64,000 bases of DNA from Gordonia spumicola (GCF_009932475.1 NZ_BJOV01000003.1:434001-498000); one strand, 5' to 3'; positions 8,480 through 16,684 are shown, counted from the first letter of the stretch. Translations and numbers: made by a program. Notes: generated by a model not told the origin, from the letters alone.

Positions 8480-9405
8480 CAGAAGTAGCCCTCCTTCTTG
8501 CGGTCTTCCATGCCTGCCTCGGAGATGCGGTCGTCCGCGCGGGTGGCGCCGCGCTCGGTGACGCGCGTCGAGGCGACCTCGTCGATCACCTTCTCCGGAG
8601 TGTCGGCGTCGCTCTCCACGCAGCCCGTGCACGTGGCGTCACCGACGGTCCGGAACCGGACCCGCTCGACGCGGCTCGTCTCGCCCGGATACTTCACGAG
8701 GAAGCGCGTGTCGGCGAGCAGCATCCCGTCGCGCGGGACGACGGCCCGCTCGTGCGCGTAGTAGATGGACGGAAGGTCGATCCGCTCGGCGGCGATGTAC
8801 TCCCAGATGTCGTGCTCGGTCCAGTTGCTCAGCGGGAACACGCGGATGTGCTCGCCGCGCGAGTGGCGACCGTTGTACAGGTTCCACAGTTCGGGCCGCT
8901 GGTTGCGCGGGTCCCAGGCGCCGAACGCGTCGCGGAAGCTGAACACGCGCTCCTTCGCGCGCGCCTTCTCCTCGTCGCGCCGGGCGCCGCCGAACACGGC
9001 GTCGTACTTCCCGTCCCGGATGCCTCGGAGGAGCGCAGCGGTCTGCAGACGGTTGCGCGATGTGCCGGGCCCCGTCTGCTCGACGACTCGACCCGCATCG
9101 ATGTCGTCCTGCACACTGCTGACGACAAGGCGCGCGCCCGTGTCGGCGACGATCCGGTCGCGGAACTCGATCACCTCGTCGAAGTTGTGACCGGTGTCGA
9201 CGTGCATGAGCGGGAACGGGACCGGTGCAGGCCAGAATGCTTTTCGTGCCACGTGAAACATGACGACGGAGTCCTTGCCCCCGGAGAAGAGCATCACCGG
9301 TCGCTCGAACTGCGCCGCGACCTCGCGGAAGATGTGGACCGATTCGGCTTCGAGTTCGGAGATCACGGCGAACAAGCCTCCCTTGACGTGTCGAATATTC
9401 GACAC
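8479..9405 (-). CDS. cysD: CysD: sulfate adenylyltransferase subunit 2
   Basis: This 308-residue ATP-pyrophosphatase-family subunit condenses ATP with sulfate to give APS, in complex with CysN. It carries the PP-loop SGGKDS at residues 41-46, HVDTGHNFDEV, GARRDEEKARAKERVFSFRD and the C-terminal motif RAGDD-like ERGATRADDRISEAGME, all typical of CysD. The best start is GTG 9405, which lies inside an 18-bp perfect palindrome and only 14 bp from the start of the divergent IclR-type gene. No good Shine-Dalgarno is seen, so leaderless translation is possible. It forms a two-gene operon with cysNC. Confidence 0.94.
   Translation of the reverse strand: MSNIRHVKGGLFAVISELEAESVHIFREVAAQFERPVMLFSGGKDSVVMFHVARKAFWPAPVPFPLMHVDTGHNFDEVIEFRDRIVADTGARLVVSSVQDDIDAGRVVEQTGPGTSRNRLQTAALLRGIRDGKYDAVFGGARRDEEKARAKERVFSFRDAFGAWDPRNQRPELWNLYNGRHSRGEHIRVFPLSNWTEHDIWEYIAAERIDLPSIYYAHERAVVPRDGMLLADTRFLVKYPGETSRVERVRFRTVGDATCTGCVESDADTPEKVIDEVASTRVTERGATRADDRISEAGMEDRKKEGYF
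9388..9405. promoter_or_regulatory. Perfect 18-bp palindrome across the cysD start codon
   Basis: The palindrome GTGTCGAATATTCGACAC covers the first six codons of cysD including its GTG, and it sits 15 bp from the start of the divergent IclR-type gene. A symmetric, AT-centred site in such a short divergent gap is a good operator candidate, perhaps for that regulator. This assignment is inference. Confidence 0.45.
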
Positions 9406-9419
9406 TTAGTGTTTCAAAT

Positions 9420-10364
9420 GTGACATCGACGGTAAGCGAAGGCGGAAGCGCACGTCAACCTTCCCCACCCACCAGGCGCGTGACCGTCGTGCTCGACCAC
9501 GTCGTCCACGCCGATCACCCTCCCACTCTCGCCGACATCGTCCGGGAGACGGGGCTCCCACGCGCCACCGTGCACGCGATCGTCGCCGAACTCGTCGACG
9601 CCGGGTGGCTCACGCGCCGAGCCGACGACGGGACGGTCGGCCTCGGACCGTCATTCCTGCACACCGCACGCACCGCCGTCGGATCCGACCGCCTCGCGAT
9701 CGACGCCCGGCCCGCACTCGAGAGCCTCGTCTCCGACACCGGCGCGCCGGCCTTCCTCGCCCGCCGGATCGACGACGAGACGATCACCGTCGTCGAATAC
9801 TGCTGGCCCCTCGACTCCGCTCGGGGTGCCGAGGAAGGCGCTCGGGGAGCCCGCGAACGCGCTCCGGAGTCTGTGCCGACCGGGAACGAGTGGATGAAGC
9901 CCAATCGGCCGATCCGACTCCGACCACCGATCTGCCGAGAGTTCGTGGCGTGGTCGACGCCACTGGCGCGGGAAGCGTGGATAGCGCGCGCACCCGAAGC
10001 AGAGCGCCCGCGACTGCGCGACGTGCTCGACGAAGTCCGCGACCGCGGCTACTCGATCGAGCGGATCACCGACGGGCATCGCGCCGTGATCGACGCGCTG
10101 TCGGCCCTCGACTCCGTCCCGCCGCCCCTGCGCGCCAGAGTCGGCAGCCTGCTCACCGAGCTCTCGGCGATCGACTACCTCTCCGACGAACTGACTGACG
10201 ACGCCGAAGCCGGCGCCGTCACCATCGGCGCACCGATCATCGACGACGGCCGGGTGATCGGCGCCGTCGTCTCCTGCCCGCACACCACGATGACCGGTCG
10301 TACCCTGCGTGAATGGGGAGCTCGGACCGCGTCAGCGGCCGCGTCGCTCTCCTCGCGCGCGTAG
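9420..10364 (+). CDS. IclR-type transcriptional regulator with a repeat-derived insert
   Basis: This protein of up to 314 residues has an N-terminal winged helix (ADIVRETGLPRATVHAIVAEL) followed by an IclR-type effector-binding domain. GTG 9420 is the longest start; GTG 9480 would still keep the whole helix-turn-helix and may be the real one. It is read divergently from cysD across a 14-bp gap, so it may control sulfate activation or itself. The effector domain is interrupted near residues 129-158 by a stretch rich in Ala, Arg, Glu and Gly, encoded by a dispersed repeat (about 9805-9885). The insert stays in frame. The ligand is unknown. Confidence 0.75.
   Translation: MTSTVSEGGSARQPSPPTRRVTVVLDHVVHADHPPTLADIVRETGLPRATVHAIVAELVDAGWLTRRADDGTVGLGPSFLHTARTAVGSDRLAIDARPALESLVSDTGAPAFLARRIDDETITVVEYCWPLDSARGAEEGARGARERAPESVPTGNEWMKPNRPIRLRPPICREFVAWSTPLAREAWIARAPEAERPRLRDVLDEVRDRGYSIERITDGHRAVIDALSALDSVPPPLRARVGSLLTELSAIDYLSDELTDDAEAGAVTIGAPIIDDGRVIGAVVSCPHTTMTGRTLREWGARTASAAASLSSRA
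9805..9885. repeat. Dispersed repeat variant inside the IclR-type gene
   Basis: The DNA here contains CCCTCGACTCCGCTCGGGG, matching CCCTCGACTGCGCTCGGG at 19.98 kb in 17 of 18 positions, followed by further CTCGGG and GCGCTC units. It is read in frame as protein. This is the only copy found inside a coding region. Confidence 0.5.
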
Positions 10365-10497
10365 CCGTCACGTGTTCGGGCGACCATTGCCTGTGCGAGC
10401 ACTGCCCGCCCGCAGCGGTGACGGTTACGCCGGATGCGCGGCGCGGCGAGCACTACGCTGACGGGAAGGACTCGACACCGAAGTCAGGAGCGCCGCC

Positions 10498-10848
10498 GTG
10501 CCACACAAGCTCACCAACACCACAGATCTGACCCGCGACGCCGTCGACGCGAACGCAGTCGCGTGGAAGCTCGAGGAGGTCCCACGCGGCCTCGACTCGA
10601 ACGTCATCCGGCTCCCCGCGGGCGGATCCATCGGCGAGCATGTCGGCGGCGAGGTGGACGTGCTGGTTCACGTGATCGCCGGTTCCGGGCGCATCGGCTC
10701 CGGCGACATCGACATGCCCGTCACCGCGGGCGACCTGCTGTGGCTGCCCAGGCAGTCGCACCGCTCGATCACCGCGGGCGACGACGGCCTCGACTACCTC
10801 ACCGTCCACACCCACCGCGAGCCGACGCTGACCATCGGGATGCCCTAG
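10498..10848 (+). CDS. Small cupin-domain protein
   Basis: This 116-residue single-domain protein has the cupin pattern: an acidic and Gly-rich first motif (GGSIGEHVGGEVDVLVHVIAGSG) and a second motif around PVTAGDLLWLPRQSHRSI. Histidines at about residues 48 and 86 could bind metal, though the full HxH...E set of motif 1 is not obvious. GTG 10498 is preceded by CAGGAG at 8-nt spacing. The stop overlaps the stop of the convergent Fic gene by 4 nt. No substrate can be named. Confidence 0.7.
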   Translation: MPHKLTNTTDLTRDAVDANAVAWKLEEVPRGLDSNVIRLPAGGSIGEHVGGEVDVLVHVIAGSGRIGSGDIDMPVTAGDLLWLPRQSHRSITAGDDGLDYLTVHTHREPTLTIGMP

Positions 10849-12104
10849 CCTGACAGAGAGTCGAGGCCGAGCAGCTCGACTCCCCGAGCCGACAGTCGGA
10901 ACCGCAACGGCTTCCGTGTGACCGTCTCGATCACTCCAGCATCGTTCAACGCTGCGAGCCGCGGACGGACGTACTTGGGTGAGCGCCCGATCGAATCGGC
11001 CACGCTCTGCAGTTTGACCGCACGGTTCGCGTCGAACAACCACGCCTGGCCGATCGTGTACAGGATCGCGCTGACATCGTCCGGGTCCACCCCAGTCCCC
11101 AGATCGCTGAGGACCCCGCCGTCGACGAGGTCGCCCAGTCGATCGGCTAGCTTCGCCATCTCCCCCCTCCGGCCGGCGAGGTCGGTGAGCAGTCGACTCT
11201 GCGCCTGCGCGATCAAGTCGAGCATCACGATCAGGAACGGTGTCAGATCCCCACGATTGAGCGGGTCTTCGACATCGGAGAACGCACGGTAGTAGCGGTC
11301 CTTGCTGTCGGCAATCGTCGCCGACAACGACAGGCTCGCGTAAGGAGCGAGGACTTCCCGCAGGTCGAGCGCGAGTAGATATCGTCCGGTCCTGCCGTTG
11401 CCGTCATAGAACGGATGCGCGTACTCGAATATGAAATGCGCGACCACGGCCCGGAGAAGCATCGACACCGAGTCGTCGCGCCGTTGACTCAACATCAGGG
11501 TGAGAGCGTCGTCGATGGCCGACTCCGGGACCAGTCCCGTGTGGACCACCTTGGTGCCCGATTCGATCGAGACTGTGCCGCCACGGAACCGGACACCGTC
11601 GGGGAGATCCTTCTCGGCGATCTCTCCCGCCGTCACCGCGTCATAGATCGCCCGGACATCCGCCAGGGTCTGGGGGCCGCGAGTGTTCGGACTGTCGATG
11701 TCGAGATAGAGGCGCACCATCTCGACGAACCTCTTCGAACCCGCGGATCGATCGCCGGCGAGTGCGTCCAACGCGGCACTGACTTCCTTGCGCGTCGACC
11801 GAACCTGTTCGATTTCATTGGTGGCCTGGATCTCGTCGATGATCATGGCGTCGAGGTAGTGCTCCCGCGCGCGCATGGGCAGCCAGTCCCACTCGCTCCG
11901 AATCTTCGGCTCGAATGTCATGATCCGCTCGATGAGCGCCACGATCTCGGGCGTCATGACCGCGAACATCGTGCACCCGCCGATCTGTAGGTCCCATTCG
12001 ATTCCCGACGGGGACTCTCGACGGGCTCGTTCCTCCGCATCGGCGTATGCCCGATCTCGCTGATGGAAGATCGACTTCAGTGTTCGATACGCCATTTCAC
12101 CCAC
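10845..12104 (-). CDS. Fic-family protein with winged-helix C-terminus
   Basis: This 419-residue protein carries the Fic active-site motif HPFYDGNGRTGR at about residues 229-240. Fic enzymes typically transfer AMP to hydroxyl side chains of target proteins. Upstream, around residue 95, the motif ATNEIEQVRSTR fits the N-terminal inhibitory helix pattern (S/T)xxxE seen in class II Fic proteins, implying autoinhibition. The last ~60 residues look like a winged helix (SIGRSPKYVRPRLAALNDAGVI), so it may also bind DNA. Starts at GTG 12104 or ATG 12095 are possible. A long inverted repeat lies 25 bp upstream. The targets are unknown. Confidence 0.87.
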   Translation of the reverse strand: MGEMAYRTLKSIFHQRDRAYADAEERARRESPSGIEWDLQIGGCTMFAVMTPEIVALIERIMTFEPKIRSEWDWLPMRAREHYLDAMIIDEIQATNEIEQVRSTRKEVSAALDALAGDRSAGSKRFVEMVRLYLDIDSPNTRGPQTLADVRAIYDAVTAGEIAEKDLPDGVRFRGGTVSIESGTKVVHTGLVPESAIDDALTLMLSQRRDDSVSMLLRAVVAHFIFEYAHPFYDGNGRTGRYLLALDLREVLAPYASLSLSATIADSKDRYYRAFSDVEDPLNRGDLTPFLIVMLDLIAQAQSRLLTDLAGRRGEMAKLADRLGDLVDGGVLSDLGTGVDPDDVSAILYTIGQAWLFDANRAVKLQSVADSIGRSPKYVRPRLAALNDAGVIETVTRKPLRFRLSARGVELLGLDSLSG

Positions 12105-12128
12105 AAGCCCTCTCGGCAGATTCGAGCC

Positions 12129-12187
12129 CAGAATAGTCGCCCTATTTCCCCCGAGGGAAGCCCAGGGAAAATAGGACGACGATTCTG
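12129..12187. promoter_or_regulatory. Long imperfect inverted repeat upstream of the Fic gene
   Basis: Arms at 12129-12150 and 12165-12187 are about 22 nt long, differ at only a few positions and are separated by a 14-nt loop. The arms carry CAGAAT at the outer ends and CCTATTT/AAATAGG inside. The site is AT-richer than its surroundings, and lies upstream of fic and of the divergent echA operon. It could be an operator or an RNA hairpin; I cannot tell which. Confidence 0.45.
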
Positions 12188-12245
12188 GTCACCCTTTCGC
12201 CCTCGCGACCTCCTCAGGCAAGACGCTGACAGACCTCCACTACCA

Positions 12246-12263
12246 ACCAAGCACTTGCTAGGT
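12246..12263. promoter_or_regulatory. KstR2-type operator candidate upstream of the echA/fadE operon
   Basis: The site ACCAAGCACTTGCTAGGT lies 8 bp before the start of the enoyl-CoA hydratase gene. It fits AnCAAGnnCTTGnT, the consensus I recall for the TetR-type repressor KstR2. A near-identical site (16 of 18) lies at 47254-47271. The comparable M. tuberculosis operon echA13-fadE17-fadE18 is reported under another TetR protein, Mce3R, so the binding protein is uncertain. Confidence 0.5.
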
Positions 12264-12270
12264 TAGAGTC

Positions 12271-13185
12271 GTGAGCATGAGCAACGCCGTGATCCCTCCG
12301 CCCCTCGGGCGTGACGACCTGGGCCCCGACACGACGCCCGTCGCCTACGAGACCGACGGTGCCGTCGCCTACGTGACGCTGAACCGTCCGGACTACCGCA
12401 ATGCCCAGAACTCGGTGATGACCTACTCGCTCGACGCCGCCTTCGGCAAGGCCGTCGACGACGCGTCGGTCAAGGTGATCGTGTTGCGCGCCAACGGAAA
12501 GCACTTCTCGGCGGGCCACGACATCGGCACCCCCGAACGCGACTTCGACACGTTCTACCCGAACACCGCGACGCTGCACTGGGATCACACCCGCGGCGAC
12601 GGCCAGCCGCTGGACAGCAATCAGCGTCTCGCCCGCGAGATCGAGGTCTACATGGGAATGTGCCGCCGCTGGCGCGAGATCCCGAAGCCGGTGATCGCCC
12701 AGGTCCACGGCGCATGTATCGCGGGCGGACTGATGCTCGCCTGGTCGGCCGACTTCATCGTCGCCTCCGACGACGCGTTCTTCTCCGACCCGGTCGCCCG
12801 CATGGGCATCCCCGGCGTCGAGTACTTCGCCCACGCCTTCGTCCTCGGCGCCCGCCGCGCCAAGGAGATCCTGTTCACCGGACAACGCTTCACCGCTGCC
12901 CAGGCGCTCGACTGGGGCATGGTCAATCACGTCGTCCCGCGCGACGAACTGCAGGCCAAGGTCGACGAGCTCTGCGCACAGATGACCGAGATGCCGATGC
13001 AGGGCCTGTTCCTGTCGAAGAAGGCCGTCAACATCTGCGAAGACCAGATGGGCATGCGCAACGCAATGGACTCGGTGTTCGGCTGGCACCACTTCGCCCA
13101 CGCCGCGAACGACGCCGACTCCGGCGACTCGCTCGGCGGCATGGACGCGAAGTCGATGAAGAACGCCGCAGAGAAGAAGGCCTGA
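12271..13185 (+). CDS. Enoyl-CoA hydratase/isomerase family protein (EchA13-like)
   Basis: This 304-residue crotonase-fold protein has the oxyanion-hole segments FSAGHDIG (residues ~84-91) and GACIAGGLMLAWSADFIVA (~150-168). It is longer than a standard enoyl-CoA hydratase (about 260) because of an N-terminal extension and an insert with HWDHTRGDGQ. Length and gene order, followed at once by acyl-CoA dehydrogenases, recall M. tuberculosis echA13-fadE17-fadE18. GTG 12271 and ATG 12277 are both possible starts. It is the first gene of a four-gene operon with 3-4 bp spacings or overlaps. The substrate is presumably a branched or steroid-derived acyl-CoA, judged by the TetR-type operator and neighbours. 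Confidence 0.85.
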   Translation: MSMSNAVIPPPLGRDDLGPDTTPVAYETDGAVAYVTLNRPDYRNAQNSVMTYSLDAAFGKAVDDASVKVIVLRANGKHFSAGHDIGTPERDFDTFYPNTATLHWDHTRGDGQPLDSNQRLAREIEVYMGMCRRWREIPKPVIAQVHGACIAGGLMLAWSADFIVASDDAFFSDPVARMGIPGVEYFAHAFVLGARRAKEILFTGQRFTAAQALDWGMVNHVVPRDELQAKVDELCAQMTEMPMQGLFLSKKAVNICEDQMGMRNAMDSVFGWHHFAHAANDADSGDSLGGMDAKSMKNAAEKKA

Positions 13186-13189
13186 CGAC

Positions 13190-14347
13190 ATGGACCTGTT
13201 GTTCGACGACGCCGCCGAGGCGTTCCGCACCGAAGTCCGGACCTGGCTCGACGCCAACGTCCCCGCTCAGCCACTGCCGTCGATGGACACCGCCGAAGGC
13301 TTCGAAGCCCACCGCGCGTGGGAGCAGAAGATGGCCGACGCCCGCCTGTCCGTCGTGTCCTGGCCGGAGGAGTTCGGCGGCCGGGACGTCCCCCTGCTGC
13401 ACTGGCTGATCTTCGAAGAGGAGTACTACCGTTCGGGCGCTCCCGGACGCGTGAGCCAGAACGGCATCTTCCTGCTGGCGCCGACGCTGTTCGAGCACGC
13501 CAGCCCGGAACAGCTCGCCCGGATCATGCCGCGCATGGCACGCTCCGAGGACATCTGGGGTCAGGCGTGGAGCGAGCCCGAAGCCGGCAGCGACCTCGCG
13601 TCGCTCCGCTCGACGGCCACTCGCACCGAAGGCGGCTGGCTGCTCAACGGCCAGAAGACATGGAGTTCACGGTCGAGCTTCGCCGACTGGGGCTTCGGCC
13701 TGTTCCGGTCCGACAAGGACGCCCAGCGCCATCGCGGGATCACATACTTCATGTTCGACCTGCGCGCACCGGGCGTCACCGTCCGACCCATCGCGCAGCT
13801 CGACGGCGAGGCGGGCTTCGCCGAACTGTTCCTCGAGAACGTGTTCGTGCCCGACGACCCGTCCAACCCCGGCGAGTCCGGGGTGATCGGCGACGTCAAC
13901 AACGGCTGGAAGGTGGCGATGAGCACCGCCGCCAACGAGCGCGGCCTCTCGCTGCGCTCCCCCGGCCGATTCCTCGCCGCCACCGACCGCCTCGTCGAGC
14001 TGTGGAGTAGCCGGCGCGACGAGGTCTCCACGTCCGATGAGGCTGTCGCCGACGCGTGGATCGGTTCGCGCGCCTACGAACTGTCGACGTACCAGACGGT
14101 GAGCCGTCTCGCCGCGGGCGGACAGCTCGGCCTCGAGTCGTCCATCAACAAGGTGTTCTGGTCTCAGTGGGACATCGCCGCCCACGAGACCGCCCTCGAC
14201 CTGCTCGGCGCCGACGCCGAACTCGCCGGATCGTGGTCGGACGGCTACCTCTTCTCACTGTCGGGCCCGATCTACGCCGGCACCAACGAGATCCAACGCA
14301 ATGTGATCGCCGAGCGACTCCTCGGCCTGCCCCGCGGAGACCGATAG
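13190..14347 (+). CDS. Acyl-CoA dehydrogenase (FadE17/FadE30-like)
   Basis: This 385-residue FAD enzyme covers all three acyl-CoA dehydrogenase domains: an N-terminal helical domain, a middle beta domain with QAWSEPEAGSDLASLR, and a C-terminal helical domain ending YAGTNEIQRNVIAERLLGLPR. It introduces a 2,3-double bond into an acyl-CoA and passes electrons to ETF. It starts 4 bp after the hydratase stop. Paired with the smaller dehydrogenase that follows, it may form a heteromeric alpha2beta2 enzyme, as steroid-active actinobacterial FadE pairs do. The exact substrate is unknown. Confidence 0.88.
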   Translation: MDLLFDDAAEAFRTEVRTWLDANVPAQPLPSMDTAEGFEAHRAWEQKMADARLSVVSWPEEFGGRDVPLLHWLIFEEEYYRSGAPGRVSQNGIFLLAPTLFEHASPEQLARIMPRMARSEDIWGQAWSEPEAGSDLASLRSTATRTEGGWLLNGQKTWSSRSSFADWGFGLFRSDKDAQRHRGITYFMFDLRAPGVTVRPIAQLDGEAGFAELFLENVFVPDDPSNPGESGVIGDVNNGWKVAMSTAANERGLSLRSPGRFLAATDRLVELWSSRRDEVSTSDEAVADAWIGSRAYELSTYQTVSRLAAGGQLGLESSINKVFWSQWDIAAHETALDLLGADAELAGSWSDGYLFSLSGPIYAGTNEIQRNVIAERLLGLPRGDR

Positions 14348-14349
14348 AC

Positions 14350-15309
14350 ATGGACTTCCTCCTCAACGACATCCACACCGACCTCGCTCGAACCGTCGAC
14401 GACATCCTCGAACGTGCGGGCGGCGTCGCCATCGCCCGCGCCTGGGCCGAGAAGAGCGACACCGCGCCCGCGCTCGCCGTCTACCGGCAGCTCGCCGACG
14501 CAGGCATCACCGGACTGATCGTCGACGACGAGATCGGCGGCAGCGGCGCCGGAGCCACCGAGATGGTGGTGGCGCTCGAACGCATCGGACGCGCAGCGCT
14601 CCCCGGCCCGGTCAGCGAGACGTTCGCCGTGGTCCCGTCGGTGTTGGGCGCGTCGCCGCAACTGGACGCGCTCCTGTCCGGGACGCCTGCCACCTGTGCC
14701 CTCGCACCGGTCGCGCCACGGGCCACGAATCCCGATGTCGCGACCCCGTACCTGCTCGCCGACGACGCCGTGTTCGCAGCGTCGCACGGCGACTTGCTCG
14801 AATCGGTGGACCCGACCCGCCGGGTCGCCGCACTGACCGCAGGCGAGCGCATGGGCGACGCCGACCTCACCGCGGCCGCCGACCTCGGTGCACTCGCCAC
14901 AGCCGCGCAATTCCTCGGACTCGGCTCGGCCATGCTCGAGATGGCCTCCGACTACGCGAAGTCGCGCAAGCAGTTCGGCAAGGAGATCGGCTCGTTCCAG
15001 GCCGTGAAGCATCACCTCGCGGACGTCGCGATCGCCGTCGAGATGGCCCGCCCCCTCGTCCACGGCGCCGCCGTCGGACTGGACGGTCGGGCTCCCAAGG
15101 GCACCGATGTGCGCCGCGACATCGCCGCGGCCAAGGTCGCCGCGGGCGAAGCCGCCTACCTGGCGTCGCGCCGCGGCCTGCAGGTTCTCGGCGCGATCGG
15201 CTACACCGCGGAACACGACCTGTCGCTCTACCTGACGAAGACCCGTGCACTGCTGTCGGCGTGGGGCACCCCCGCGTACCACCGCGCCGCGATTCTGGAG
15301 ACCCTGTGA
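14350..15309 (+). CDS. Acyl-CoA dehydrogenase, short subunit type
   Basis: This 319-residue acyl-CoA dehydrogenase-like protein is shorter than a classical enzyme (about 380), mainly in the middle beta domain. Such short partners usually form heteromers in steroid-degrading actinobacteria. The C-terminal domain shows the FAD-side motif YAKSRKQFGKEIGSFQAVKH and a terminal QVLGAIGYTAEHDLSLYL, where HGG is replaced by LGAIGYT. ATG 14350 lies 2 bp after the preceding stop. A longer upstream reading was rejected because it would be embedded in the previous gene. It probably partners the dehydrogenase before or after it. Confidence 0.85.
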   Translation: MDFLLNDIHTDLARTVDDILERAGGVAIARAWAEKSDTAPALAVYRQLADAGITGLIVDDEIGGSGAGATEMVVALERIGRAALPGPVSETFAVVPSVLGASPQLDALLSGTPATCALAPVAPRATNPDVATPYLLADDAVFAASHGDLLESVDPTRRVAALTAGERMGDADLTAAADLGALATAAQFLGLGSAMLEMASDYAKSRKQFGKEIGSFQAVKHHLADVAIAVEMARPLVHGAAVGLDGRAPKGTDVRRDIAAAKVAAGEAAYLASRRGLQVLGAIGYTAEHDLSLYLTKTRALLSAWGTPAYHRAAILETL

Positions 15310-16391
15310 CCTCCCCGATCGGCGCGGACGACCGCGCCGCACTCGCCGACTCGATCCGCGACCTGCTCCGCAAACGGTCAGGTTCGGAGTCCGTCCGACG
15401 CTCCATGCAGGCCGACGGACGCATCGACCGCGACCTGTGGGACACGCTGTGCGGGGAGGTCGGCGTCGCCGCCCTCGCCGTTCCGGAAGAGTTCGACGGG
15501 GCCGGCGCGTCGTGGGCGGAGACGGCCCTGGCCGTCGAGGAGCTCGGCGCGACGCTGTCACCGGTCCCCGTGTTCTCGTCGGCGGTCCTGGCAGCCGGTG
15601 TCGTCCTCGCGTCCGGTGACTCCGACGCCGCCGCACGACTCCTGCCCGGCCTCGCATCCGGTGAGACGATCGGCGCACTCGCGTGGGCGTCTCGCGACGG
15701 GTGGGACAGGCCCGGAGTGACCGCCGAGGCAGGCCTGCTCACCGGCACCGCCGAGTACGTCCTCGACGGCGAGACCGCCGACACGTTCCTCGTCCTCGCG
15801 GGCCAGTCGGGGACGTCGTCGCACGTCACGCTGCACGAGGTCGACGCGTCGGCCCCCGGCGTCACCGTGACCGCGCTGCCGCTCCTGGACCCGACACGCG
15901 CGATCGCCCGCGTCCGATTCGACGAGGTGGCCTCCACGCCGATCGCGTCACCGCCGGACATCGCCGACCGCATCCGCACGTTCGCGTGGGCGCTGCTGTC
16001 GGCGGAGCAGGTCGGCGGTGCGGCGCGCGCCCTGTCGCTCACCGTCGAGTACACGTCGGCCCGCAAGCAGTTCGGGCGGACCCTGGCGTCGTTCCAAGCG
16101 CTGAAGCACCGGATGGCCGACATGTACGTGGCGGTCGAGTCGATGCGATCGATCTCCGCCGCGGCGATCGCCGCCGTCGTCGAGGGGCGTCCCGATGCGG
16201 CGGAGCTCGCCGCGGCCGCGCACGTCCACTGCTCCGAGCAATACATGAAGGTGACCGGCGAAGCCATCCAGCTGCACGGCGGCATCGGCATCACGTGGGA
16301 ACACGACATCGGTCTCTACTTCAAACGAGCCCAAGCCGACGCTCAACTCTTCGGTCGGCCGCACGAAGCCCTGCAACTCGTTACTTTGTGA
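15306..16391 (+). CDS. Acyl-CoA dehydrogenase (third of the operon)
   Basis: This is a 361-residue protein. GTG 15306 overlaps the preceding stop as GTGA, which argues for translational coupling and against a start further upstream. It has YTSARKQFGRTLASFQALKHRM and the C-terminal IQLHGGIGITWEHDIGLYFKR signature of FadE proteins. Length and motifs resemble FadE31/FadE18-type subunits. With its two neighbours it would supply one or two alpha/beta dehydrogenase complexes for side-chain or ring-derived acyl-CoA oxidation. It is the last gene of the operon; a strong hairpin follows 160 bp downstream. Confidence 0.87.
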   Translation: MTSPIGADDRAALADSIRDLLRKRSGSESVRRSMQADGRIDRDLWDTLCGEVGVAALAVPEEFDGAGASWAETALAVEELGATLSPVPVFSSAVLAAGVVLASGDSDAAARLLPGLASGETIGALAWASRDGWDRPGVTAEAGLLTGTAEYVLDGETADTFLVLAGQSGTSSHVTLHEVDASAPGVTVTALPLLDPTRAIARVRFDEVASTPIASPPDIADRIRTFAWALLSAEQVGGAARALSLTVEYTSARKQFGRTLASFQALKHRMADMYVAVESMRSISAAAIAAVVEGRPDAAELAAAAHVHCSEQYMKVTGEAIQLHGGIGITWEHDIGLYFKRAQADAQLFGRPHEALQLVTL

Positions 16392-16425
16392 CCATCACCG
16401 ACCTCGCGCCCGTTCCCGGCGTTTG

Positions 16426-16488
16426 ATGTTCCCCGATTCGAGCGCCCAAGGTGCCGCACGCCTCGAAATCGGCACGATCGGGGAACAT
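16426..16488. repeat. Inverted repeat with perfect 12-bp arms
   Basis: Perfect arms ATGTTCCCCGAT (16426-16437) and ATCGGGGAACAT (16477-16488) are separated by 39 nt, with a second weaker pairing (ATTCGAG/CTCGAAAT) inside. It lies in the 293-bp gap between the last acyl-CoA dehydrogenase and the 3' end of mntH. It could fold as a transcript end or be a remnant of a small element. Confidence 0.45.
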
Positions 16489-16552
16489 TACGCGCGCGTT
16501 CCGGGATTCTTCCGTCAAATGTCGACCCGAAGCCTGTACTCGCTCACCTCGA

Positions 16553-16588
16553 CTGCATCCGCTCCTTTCGCGGAGGGAGCGGATGCAG
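16553..16588. terminator. Strong hairpin between convergent fadE operon and mntH
   Basis: A perfect 13-bp stem, CTGCATCCGCTCC with its complement at 16576-16588, encloses a 10-nt loop. It lies between two convergent transcription units, so it can serve both. There is no T-tract, as is common in high-GC actinobacteria. Confidence 0.6.
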
Positions 16589-16684
16589 CCATGAGGAGCG
16601 AGTGGCGACGGCGGAGTCGGCTACGACCCGAAGATGGTGCCGAGCGATCCCCACGCATGGGACTTCCGGACAGCCCTGCCGCTC

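Noticed and set aside
10498..10848. Cupin gene as part of sulfur metabolism with cysD/cysNC
   Set aside because: It is on the other strand, behind the IclR-type gene with its own ribosome-binding site, and nothing in its sequence suggests a sulfur substrate.
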